From: Streptosporangium roseum DSM 43021
GTDB lineage: Bacteria; Actinomycetota; Actinomycetes; Streptosporangiales; Streptosporangiaceae
Assembly (NCBI RefSeq): GCF_000024865.1
Contig: NC_013595.1
Span: 4,154,001-4,218,000 of the forward strand
Direction of reading: 5' to 3'
DNA length: 64,000 bases
A model generated the notes under the pieces. That model was not told where the DNA came from and searched no databases. It was given only the letters and a program-made list of their open reading frames with translations. Positions within the stretch are counted from its first letter, which is position 1. Each line of letters begins with the position of its first letter. Shown in pieces: positions 17,620 through 26,167 of this stretch. A program made the position numbers and the translations under genes.

Positions 17620-19202
17620 GTTCCACGGCGGCGACGGTGGCGGAGATCGACGAGCTGGTCCTGACCGACCCGGCGGGCGGCGTCGTGGTGGACGTGCCCG
17701 CGGTGAGCGGCGAGCGGGGCGTCGTCGTGGCCCTGGTCGGGCCCTCGGGGGTCGGCAAGTCCACCGCGCTCCGCAGCATCCTGGGAGCGCTGCCGGACGG
17801 CCTGAGGCGCCGCGCGGGGCGGGTGCGCGTGCTGGAGCACGAGGTCCTGGACCTCGACCCGGTACGGCTGCGCCGGCTCCGCCGCCACCACATCGCCCTG
17901 GTGGACCAGGACCCGGCCTCCCGGCTCAACCCCCGCATGCGCGTGCGCCACCTGCTGGCGGAGCTCGCGGCCCGGCCCGGCCCCGGCGAGCTCCGGCGGC
18001 TGCTCACGGACGTGTGCCTGCCCGCCGACGACGAGATGCTCGCGCGCCGTCCCCACCAGCTCTCCGGCGGCCAGCAGCGCCGCCTGGCCCTGGCCCGCGC
18101 CCTCGCCCGCCGTCCGGACCTGCTGCTCCTCGACGAGCCGACCGCGGGCCTGGACCCGTCGCTGGGCGCGGAGATCGGCCTGCTCGTCCGGGAGCTCGCC
18201 GGCCGCCACGACATGGCCGTGATCCTGGCCTCCCACGACGGGGACCTGGTCGGGCGGATCGCCGACCGGGTGATCGAACTTCGGCCCCCCTCCCGGGCCC
18301 CGGTCCCGTCCTCGTCTCCGGTCGCGGTCCTGGCCGCGGCCGCGGTTCCGCTCCCGGCACCGGCTCCGTCCGCGACCGTGGCGACACCCCCGCCGGTCGC
18401 GGCCGCCGACTCGCCGCCGGCACCCGCCCCGACCCCCGCCGCGGGTGCGGCGCCGAGGGCCGGGCGGCCGGTGCGGGCGGCGGCCCGCAGGACGCCGGCG
18501 CTCGTCATGCGGCGGCTGCGCGCCCGCACGGGCAGGCGCGGCCGGACCATCCTGCACGACGTCGAGCTGGAGCTGGGCCCGGGGGCCGCGCACGCGGTGA
18601 TCGGGCCGTCCGGAGCGGGGAAGACCACGCTCGCCAGGACCATCACCGGCCTGCACCCGCACGCCGAAGGCGTCGTCGAGCTGGACGGGCAGCCGCTGCC
18701 GCTCCGGCTCGCCCGCCGTACCGGGGAGCAGCGCAGGCTGATCCAGCTCGTGCCGCAGGATCCCCTCGGGGCACTCAATCCCGTCCGCACGGTCGGCGCG
18801 GTCCTCGCCCGGCCGCTGCGCCTGCACCGGCGCGTCGACCCCGCCGGCGTCCCCTCCCGGGTCGAGCGGCTCCTGGCCGACGTGGCGCTGCCCGCCGAGA
18901 CCGTCACCCGCCTGCCGCACGAGCTGTCCGGCGGGCAGCGCCAGCGGGTCGCCCTCGCCCGCGCGCTCGCGGCCGATCCCGCCGTGCTCGTCTGCGACGA
19001 GGTCACCTCGGCGCTGGACGCGCCCACCGCCCGGGCCCTGATGGAGCTGCTGACGCGGCTGCGCGAGGAGCGGGGCCTGGCGGTCGTCCTGGTCAGCCAC
19101 GACCTCGACCTGGTCGCCCGCCACTGCGACACCGCCTGCTCGATCGACAGGGGGCGGATCAGCTGGGCGGGTCAGGCGGGAGCCGTCCTCCAGAGGAGGT
19201 GA
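17616..19202 (+). CDS. Fused double ATPase of the Dpp/Nik-type ABC importer
   Basis: This is a 528-residue protein with two complete ATP-binding cassettes. The first has Walker A GPSGVGKSTA and signature LSGGQQRRLALARAL; the second has GPSGAGKTT and LSGGQRQRVALARAL with Walker B AVLVCDEVTSALD. They correspond to DppD and DppF/NikD and NikE fused in one chain. An Ala/Pro-rich linker of about 60 residues (18290-18480) joins them. It powers the importer encoded just upstream. Confidence 0.93.
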   Translation: MSSTAATVAEIDELVLTDPAGGVVVDVPAVSGERGVVVALVGPSGVGKSTALRSILGALPDGLRRRAGRVRVLEHEVLDLDPVRLRRLRRHHIALVDQDPASRLNPRMRVRHLLAELAARPGPGELRRLLTDVCLPADDEMLARRPHQLSGGQQRRLALARALARRPDLLLLDEPTAGLDPSLGAEIGLLVRELAGRHDMAVILASHDGDLVGRIADRVIELRPPSRAPVPSSSPVAVLAAAAVPLPAPAPSATVATPPPVAAADSPPAPAPTPAAGAAPRAGRPVRAAARRTPALVMRRLRARTGRRGRTILHDVELELGPGAAHAVIGPSGAGKTTLARTITGLHPHAEGVVELDGQPLPLRLARRTGEQRRLIQLVPQDPLGALNPVRTVGAVLARPLRLHRRVDPAGVPSRVERLLADVALPAETVTRLPHELSGGQRQRVALARALAADPAVLVCDEVTSALDAPTARALMELLTRLREERGLAVVLVSHDLDLVARHCDTACSIDRGRISWAGQAGAVLQRR

Positions 19203-19298
19203 TCACGTTCCACAACGCCGGTGATACAGGGGAATACTCCCTTTCGTCGCGGGTAAGCGCCCTCAGGGCGGGGGGCCGACTGCGAAGACGGGACGAGG

Positions 19299-20036
19299 AT
19301 GACCGCACAGCACCACCTCTCGAACCAGCATGATCCCCCCGGCAGGGTCGTGCTGGTCGCCATGGGGAACGAAGTGATCCGCTGCGGACTGTGCACGATG
19401 CTCGACGATCTCACCACGGTCGACGAGACCTGCGCGACCGACGACTTCGACCGCGGCATGGAGCTGCTCCGCTCCCGGCGGCCGGACGTCCTGGTGCTGC
19501 CCACCCCGGGGGAGCAGCACCTGGCCGAGAAGCTGGCGCAGACCGCGGTGGAGCACGACGTGCGGATCCTGCTGCTGCTGCGCGCGGCGAGCGACGGGGC
19601 CCTCGTCGAGGCCGTGACGCTGCCGGCCGACGGGTTCCTGCTGGAGAACGACCTGACGCGCGACTCCCTGAAGAGCGCCCTGGCCGACCTCGACAGCGGC
19701 CTCATGCCGATGCCCGGCCCGCTGGCGCGCAAGCTCCTGGCCCGCGTCAGGCGCGCGGAGAGCGGCGAGGCGGCGAGGCCGCCCGAGCGGCCCTGCCCCG
19801 AGGCCGACCGCGCCTCCTCGCCGCTGACCACACGGGAGCGGGAGACCCTCTCGCTGATGGCCGAGGGGCTCAGCAACAAGCAGATCGCCCGCCGCCTCGG
19901 CATCTCCGAGCACGGCGCCAAGCGCCACGTCGCCAACATCCTCGCCAAGCTCAACTGCTCCAACAGGACACTCGCGACCGCCGTGGCGCTCAACCGGGGT
20001 CTGCTGCCCGAACCGCGGCAGGCGTTCCACGGCTGA
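19299..20036 (+). CDS. NarL/LuxR-type regulator with an atypical receiver domain
   Basis: This is a 245-residue protein. The C-terminal HTH is of LuxR/NarL type (LTTRERETLSLMAEGLSNKQ then IARRLGISEHGAKRHVANIL). The N-terminal 125 residues align with a receiver, but the acidic pocket is lost (VVLVAMGNEVIRCGL where DD/DE is expected) and the phospho-acceptor Asp region reads DVLVLPTPGE. So it probably does not accept phosphate and may respond to a ligand or work constitutively. It sits between the transporter operon and the PABA operon and is the only pathway-type regulator inside the cluster. Its last 47 bases overlap the convergent pabAB gene. Confidence 0.85.
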   Translation: MTAQHHLSNQHDPPGRVVLVAMGNEVIRCGLCTMLDDLTTVDETCATDDFDRGMELLRSRRPDVLVLPTPGEQHLAEKLAQTAVEHDVRILLLLRAASDGALVEAVTLPADGFLLENDLTRDSLKSALADLDSGLMPMPGPLARKLLARVRRAESGEAARPPERPCPEADRASSPLTTRERETLSLMAEGLSNKQIARRLGISEHGAKRHVANILAKLNCSNRTLATAVALNRGLLPEPRQAFHG

Positions 20037-22101
20037 CGGGCGCCCCTGCGAGGCCGTTCAGGCCCCGCAGCGGAGCTCTGGCCTTCAGCAGCATCTCCTC
20101 GTACTCCTCGACGGGATCGGAGTCCAGCACGATCGCGCCGCCCGCGCCGACCGTGAGCCTGCCGGAGTGGGCGATCGCGGTCCGTATGACGATGTTGAGG
20201 TCCGCGGTGCCGTTGAGCCCGAAGAAGCCGATCGTCCCGGAGTAGACGCCCCGCGCCCTGCCCTCCAGCCTGTCGATGATCTCCATCGTGCGCAGCTTGG
20301 GCGCGCCGGTCATCGACCCCCCGGGGAAGCAGGCGCGCGCGGCCAGCACGGCGCTCATGTCCTCGTGCAGCCGCCCGCGCACCGTGGAGACCAGCTGGTG
20401 GACCGTGGTGTAGGACTCCACGGCCATGAACCGCGGCACGTCGACCGTGCCGATGTCGCAGATCCTGCCGAGATCGTTGCGGAGCAGGTCGACTATCATC
20501 AGGTTCTCCGCGCGGGTCTTGTCCGACGACGCCAGCTCGTCCCTGAGCGCCTCGTCGCTGCGCGGCTCGGGATGGCGCGGGGCGGTGCCCTTGATCGGTT
20601 TGGACTCCGCGATCCCGTCCCTGCCGACCTTGAGGAAACGTTCGGGGGACGAGCACAGTACCTCGTGGTCGCCCAGCCGCAGGTAGGCCGCGTACGGGGC
20701 GGGGTTGAGACGGCGCTGGCGCAGGTAGAGCGCGTGCGCCGAGCCGTCGAACGGGATCTCCGCCACGTTGGTCAGGCAGATCTCGTAGCTCTCCCCGGCC
20801 CGCAGCAGCCGCAGGCACTCCTCGATGTCGGCGAGGTAGCCCTCGCGCGAGCGCACCAGCCACGGCTCCGGATCGAACTCCTCCCCGTCCGGCGGCCCGT
20901 CCGCCACCACGGGGTCATCGACCGGCCGCCGGCCCGCCTCGGCGGCCTCGGCCGCCCCGGACACCCAGCGCCTGGCCAGGGTCCTGCTGCGGGGCCGGCC
21001 GTCGGTGAGCGCCACCGCCCACGTCTCCTCCGTCTCGTGGTCGATCGCGACGAAGCGCGTGGCCGACATCCAGACCGCGTCGGGGAGCGGGGAGACATGG
21101 GGCGAGGCCGCGCCGCAGTCGCGCTTCAGCTCGTAGCCGAAGTGCCCCACGTAGCCGCTGTTCAGATCGAACGGCAGCGCGGGGTCGGCCGCCACGGCGC
21201 GCGAGCGCACGCGGTCGTCCAGCACGTCGAAGATCGAGTTGTAGATCGCCGTGCCGATGCCCGAGGCGTCGTGGACCTGCACGCTTCCCGAGCCGGCGCC
21301 GCAGGACAGCACCTCCCCGTGGGGGCCGCCCGCGTCACCGAGGAAGGAGAACCGCGCTGCCCCCTGGCCGGTGCGGCTGCTGTCCAGCCAGAACGCGTAC
21401 GGCTGCGCGCCGAACAGCTCGGCGAACACCGTCTCGGCGTCGGCGGCGCCGGGGACACGCTCCACCTCCAGCGACCATCGGGGACTCCGGGTCGGGCAGG
21501 CCCCGCCGCCGTCCTTCCGTCCCGCCGACAGGGCCAGCTCGCGGAAGTTGCGCAGCAGCGCCGGGCCGTACTCCGTCGAGATCGACTCGGGGTGGAACTG
21601 CACGCCCCACCACGGCATCGTCCGGTGCCGCAGCCCCATGACGACGGAGTCGCCGGCCCACGCCGTGATCTCCAGGTCGTCCGGGGCGGGGGTGGCCACG
21701 CACAGGGAGTGGTAGCGCACGGCGTTGAAGCCCTGCGGCAGGCCGTGGAACAGGTCGCGCCCGCAGTGCCGGATCTCCTCGACGTACCCGTGGATCGGGG
21801 CGGGGGCCGGCACCACGTCGGCGCCCGACAGCCAGCCGAGTGCCTGATGGCCCAGGCACACCCCCAGCACCGGCAGCCCGGACTCGCGGATCACGTCGAG
21901 GGACGCCCCGATGTCCCGCTCCACCTGCGGACGCCCGGGGCCGGGGGAGATGATCAGCGCGTCGAACCGGTCCAGGTCCATCCTGTGCCAGCTGTCGTCG
22001 TCGTTGGCCAGGACGACCGGCTCGACCCCGTAGGTCTCCGCGATGAGCTGGAACAGGTTGTAGGTGTAGGAGTCGTAGTTGTCGATGATCAGCGTGCGCA
22101 C
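19990..22101 (-). CDS. pabAB: Aminodeoxychorismate synthase, PabA-PabB fusion
   Basis: This 703-residue bifunctional enzyme makes 4-amino-4-deoxychorismate from chorismate and glutamine. Residues 1-190 are a glutamine amidotransferase: start VRTLIIDNYDSYTYNLF, nucleophile loop GVCLGHQALGWL, and catalytic His-Glu WWGVQFHPESIS. Residues about 230-690 are the chorismate-binding domain with SMTGAPKLRTMEIIDRLEG. The motif ESKPIKGTAPRHP carries the Lys found in PabB rather than the Ala of anthranilate synthase (PIAGT), so ammonia is added at C4. The amidotransferase-first order also differs from PhzE. It starts at GTG, 20 bases after the PabC-like gene. Confidence 0.93.
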   Translation of the reverse strand: MRTLIIDNYDSYTYNLFQLIAETYGVEPVVLANDDDSWHRMDLDRFDALIISPGPGRPQVERDIGASLDVIRESGLPVLGVCLGHQALGWLSGADVVPAPAPIHGYVEEIRHCGRDLFHGLPQGFNAVRYHSLCVATPAPDDLEITAWAGDSVVMGLRHRTMPWWGVQFHPESISTEYGPALLRNFRELALSAGRKDGGGACPTRSPRWSLEVERVPGAADAETVFAELFGAQPYAFWLDSSRTGQGAARFSFLGDAGGPHGEVLSCGAGSGSVQVHDASGIGTAIYNSIFDVLDDRVRSRAVAADPALPFDLNSGYVGHFGYELKRDCGAASPHVSPLPDAVWMSATRFVAIDHETEETWAVALTDGRPRSRTLARRWVSGAAEAAEAGRRPVDDPVVADGPPDGEEFDPEPWLVRSREGYLADIEECLRLLRAGESYEICLTNVAEIPFDGSAHALYLRQRRLNPAPYAAYLRLGDHEVLCSSPERFLKVGRDGIAESKPIKGTAPRHPEPRSDEALRDELASSDKTRAENLMIVDLLRNDLGRICDIGTVDVPRFMAVESYTTVHQLVSTVRGRLHEDMSAVLAARACFPGGSMTGAPKLRTMEIIDRLEGRARGVYSGTIGFFGLNGTADLNIVIRTAIAHSGRLTVGAGGAIVLDSDPVEEYEEMLLKARAPLRGLNGLAGAPVSRGTPAAVRAADPG

Positions 22102-22120
22102 GGCGGTTCCCTGGGGTAGG

Positions 22121-22978
22121 TCAGAGGGCGGCGGCGGACTTCCCGCCGGCGGGCAGGGCGTGGGAGAGGAGCGCGCGGGCGTGGAGCGCCCGCCGCCACT
22201 CTCCGGCCCGCCCCGAGACGCGCGCCTCGACGGTACGGCCGTGCGCGTCCACCCACGCGCGTACCGGCCGGATCCCGTGCAGGGCGTTGAGCGTCCACGT
22301 CTCCACCCGCTGGAGCTCGTCCGGCGAGCACCGTTCGGACCGGATCCGGAACCGCCACGCCCAGGCGAGCTGTTCCAGCAGGACACGGGTGATCGAGGGC
22401 AGCACGGCCAGGTCGGGGGCGGGGACGCAGAGAGTGTCACGCCGCCACCACACGATCGAGGAGTGGGCCGCCTCCAGCGCCGTGCCGTCCCCGGCGTACA
22501 GCAGCGCGTCGTCGGCGCCGGCCGCCCGCGCGCCGGCCCGCAGGTCGGCCAGCGCCGGCAGGTCGGGCCCCTTCACGCCGGGACGGGTGCGCGGATCGGG
22601 CCGCCGGGGGATCCAGAGGCTGACCGTGTCGCCGGTGCCGGGTGCCGGGCGCATCCACAGGGCCAGGCCCGGCGACGACCCCCCGTAGGCCTCGATCCGG
22701 GGGAACCAGCGTCCCTCGCCCGGGAGCTCGCGGCGGACGTCGGCGAGGAAGCGCCGTACGGTGCTCCGGGGCAGGCCGGGGACGAGCCGGGAACAGGCGA
22801 GCTGGAAGCGCTGCTCGTGCAGGGCCAGGCCGCGGACCCGGCCCCGCGCGACCAGCCAGGAGTCGACCACCGCCGGGGGCTCGGCGGACCCGCCGGGGCC
22901 GGGGAGGAAGGACGCCTCCCGCGACCAGGACAGGCGGCGCCCGGTCAGCGGGGCGAGATCGGGACGGGCCGTCGTCAT
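22121..22978 (-). CDS. pabC: Aminodeoxychorismate lyase-like class IV PLP enzyme
   Basis: This 285-residue protein is of the fold-type IV aminotransferase/lyase family. The PLP lysine is likely in PGVKGPDLPALADLRAG, followed by the family pattern ADDALLYAGDGTALEAAHSS. PabC removes pyruvate from aminodeoxychorismate to give 4-aminobenzoate (PABA). Position between the CoA ligase and pabAB supports this. A branched-chain-type aminotransferase is the usual alternative for this fold, but the context is strong. The gene is the fourth in the five-gene minus-strand operon. Confidence 0.85.
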   Translation of the reverse strand: MTTARPDLAPLTGRRLSWSREASFLPGPGGSAEPPAVVDSWLVARGRVRGLALHEQRFQLACSRLVPGLPRSTVRRFLADVRRELPGEGRWFPRIEAYGGSSPGLALWMRPAPGTGDTVSLWIPRRPDPRTRPGVKGPDLPALADLRAGARAAGADDALLYAGDGTALEAAHSSIVWWRRDTLCVPAPDLAVLPSITRVLLEQLAWAWRFRIRSERCSPDELQRVETWTLNALHGIRPVRAWVDAHGRTVEARVSGRAGEWRRALHARALLSHALPAGGKSAAAL

Positions 22979-23032
22979 TGATACCTCCAGTGCGGGGACC
23001 TCGGGCTCTGCCCTGGGGAGGGAGCCAAGCGA

Positions 23033-24593
<1,561 letters not shown>

Positions 24594-24610
<17 letters not shown>

Positions 24611-25172
24611 CTCGCGCGGCGGTGTAGGGGCTGATCAGGAACCGGCCGTTCACGCGGCCGATCGGCCACCATCCGCTCTCCAGCAGGTCGGCGAGCTCGG
24701 CGAGCGTGCCGTCCTCGTCCTCCCCGCCGTCCCCTCCGGCGAGGGCGCCCGCCACGACCGTCCCGATGAGCCACAGCAGGGCGCCGGAGACCGCGCGGGC
24801 CTCGGCGTCCTCCGGGTCGGCCGGGTCGAGCCGGGGGGTGGCGACCAGCATGGCCACGTGCTCGGCCAGTTCGAGCTGGTCCTCGCGGCCCGCTTCGAGG
24901 AGCCGCGACCGTGCCGCCGCACGCCGCCGGTCGAGGTCGGCGAGCCAGCCGGGATCGACCTGGTCCATGGTCGCGGCGGCGGTGCCCCGGTCGAGGACGA
25001 CCGTGAAGCGGGTGGCGGGCCGCGCGGGGGCGGGGCTGGTGAAGCCGGGTGCCGTGCTCGGCCGGGTGGCCTCGCAGAAACCGTGGAGCAGCCGCTCGAC
25101 GCGGTCGCCGCCCCGGCCCAGCTGGGTGGCCAGGCCGGCGGGCGGCTCGCTCAGCTCGAAGTGCCGTGCCAT
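24594..25172 (-). CDS. Unknown 192-residue protein of the PABA operon
   Basis: I do not recognise this protein. It starts MARHFELSEPPAGLATQLGR inside the end of the di-iron gene (22-base overlap) and ends within the start of the CoA-ligase gene (17-base overlap), so it is clearly translated in the operon. It has an Ala/Arg-rich helical middle (LDRRRAAARSRLLEAGREDQ), a hydrophobic helix (SGALLWLIGTVVAGALAGG) followed by an acidic stretch GGDGGEDEDGTLAEL, and a C-terminal WWPIGRVNGRFLISPY. By position it could be a small partner or coupling protein of the di-iron oxygenase, but nothing in the sequence proves that. Confidence 0.7.
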
Positions 25173-25879
25173 CGCGCGTCCACTTCCGGGTGGTCGAGGC
25201 CCAGCTCGTCTTCGAGGAGGGCCCGGGTCCGCCGGACGAACTCCGTGCGGCACTCGTCGTTCGTCATCCGTTTGATGCCCCATCGGCGGAAGACCTCGTT
25301 GTTCCTGGAGTCGCTGCGGCCGAAGAAGGGGAGCGTCATCGTGATCAGCTCGTGTGCCGCCCGCCGTACGTCGTCGCGCTTGGCGGGGTCGGCCACGAGC
25401 TGCCGCGCGGTCGTGGTGCCGAACCCGACGTGGAAGCGCTCCTCGGGCATCAGCGACCGGCAGAGCTTGCGCAAGGGGAGGTAGGAGCAGTGGCTGAGAT
25501 CCTCCATCAGGACGACCTCGGCGAGATCGACGATCGCCTTCGTCATGACGTATTCGGTCCAGCTGCCCACCTCGTATTCGAATACGGAAAGAGGTGATCG
25601 GGCGTGGGGATCCTCCAGGCCCAGCTCGGCGGCGAGTTTGTTGAATTTCAGGTGATGGCCGTATTCTTCCATCGCCATTCTGCAGGCCAGCCACTTCTCC
25701 CGGGGCGTCGGGGCGAGCGCGATCGACGGCTCGTCGAATATCGCGGCCCCCGCCGCCTCGTTGCGGACATGGCTGTTCACGATCTTGCTGACCGCGGTGA
25801 TGTACTCGTCTCCGAGGGTGCGAGCCTCCTCCGGGCCGGAAACCACCTGGTTCATGAGAACCCCGAGCGTATCGGACAC
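25151..25879 (-). CDS. PaaA/PaaC-family di-iron protein, probable aryl-CoA epoxidase/hydroxylase
   Basis: This 242-residue protein belongs to the phenylacetic-acid-catabolic (PaaA_PaaC) ferritin-like family. Two E-x-x-H iron motifs are visible: in CRMAMEEYGHHLKFNKLAAE and in SLMPEERFHVGFGTTTARQ, with further Glu residues between (KAIVDLAEVVLMEDLSH). PaaA epoxidises phenylacetyl-CoA and BoxB epoxidises benzoyl-CoA; both act on CoA thioesters. Here the adjacent CoA ligase and PABA genes suggest oxygenation of 4-aminobenzoyl-CoA. It is shorter than PaaA (about 310) and BoxB (about 475), and no PaaB/PaaC/PaaE partners are present. It is the first gene after the shared iron-box promoter region. 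Confidence 0.82.
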   Translation of the reverse strand: MSDTLGVLMNQVVSGPEEARTLGDEYITAVSKIVNSHVRNEAAGAAIFDEPSIALAPTPREKWLACRMAMEEYGHHLKFNKLAAELGLEDPHARSPLSVFEYEVGSWTEYVMTKAIVDLAEVVLMEDLSHCSYLPLRKLCRSLMPEERFHVGFGTTTARQLVADPAKRDDVRRAAHELITMTLPFFGRSDSRNNEVFRRWGIKRMTNDECRTEFVRRTRALLEDELGLDHPEVDARWHGTSS

Positions 25880-25940
25880 TTGTCGTCTCCTCTCCAGAGC
25901 CGGCCCTGCCGAAGCTAGGACGGTCCCGAGAGGGGGTCAA

Positions 25941-25956
25941 GTGCCCGATCGGGCAC
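25941..25956. promoter_or_regulatory. Perfect 16-bp palindrome upstream of the di-iron gene
   Basis: GTGCCCGATCGGGCAC is self-complementary over all 16 bases and lies 62 bases before the di-iron gene start, in the leader between it and the iron box. It could bind a dimeric regulator such as the LuxR-type protein at 19299, or simply be an RNA hairpin in the leader. Confidence 0.5.
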
Positions 25957-26055
25957 CTCGAAATAGGTGGGAAATTATTTCCGACGGGTAGCCGCAAGCG
26001 CCCGGATGGATATGCTCCACACATTCTCGCAGCACACGCTAACACCTTCCGGAAG

Positions 26056-26074
26056 TTAGGCAAGGCATACTTAA
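26056..26074. promoter_or_regulatory. Iron box (IdeR/DmdR site) 3
   Basis: TTAGGCAAGGCATACTTAA matches 14 of 19 positions of the IdeR/DmdR consensus. It lies 93 bases upstream of the first NRPS start and 176 bases upstream of the divergent PABA/di-iron operon, so it can co-repress both in iron-replete cells. Confidence 0.75.
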
Positions 26075-26167
26075 TCACTGATCGGCTACCCCGTCCATGT
26101 CCTGTGGCTCCGTCAATTGATTTCATTGATTGCCTGTTCTTCGAGGCCCGTGCCAGGGTTATTCGCT

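Noticed and set aside
19990..22101. Anthranilate synthase (TrpE/TrpG fusion)
   Set aside because: The PIKGT lysine and the adjacent PabC-like lyase indicate aminodeoxychorismate synthase.
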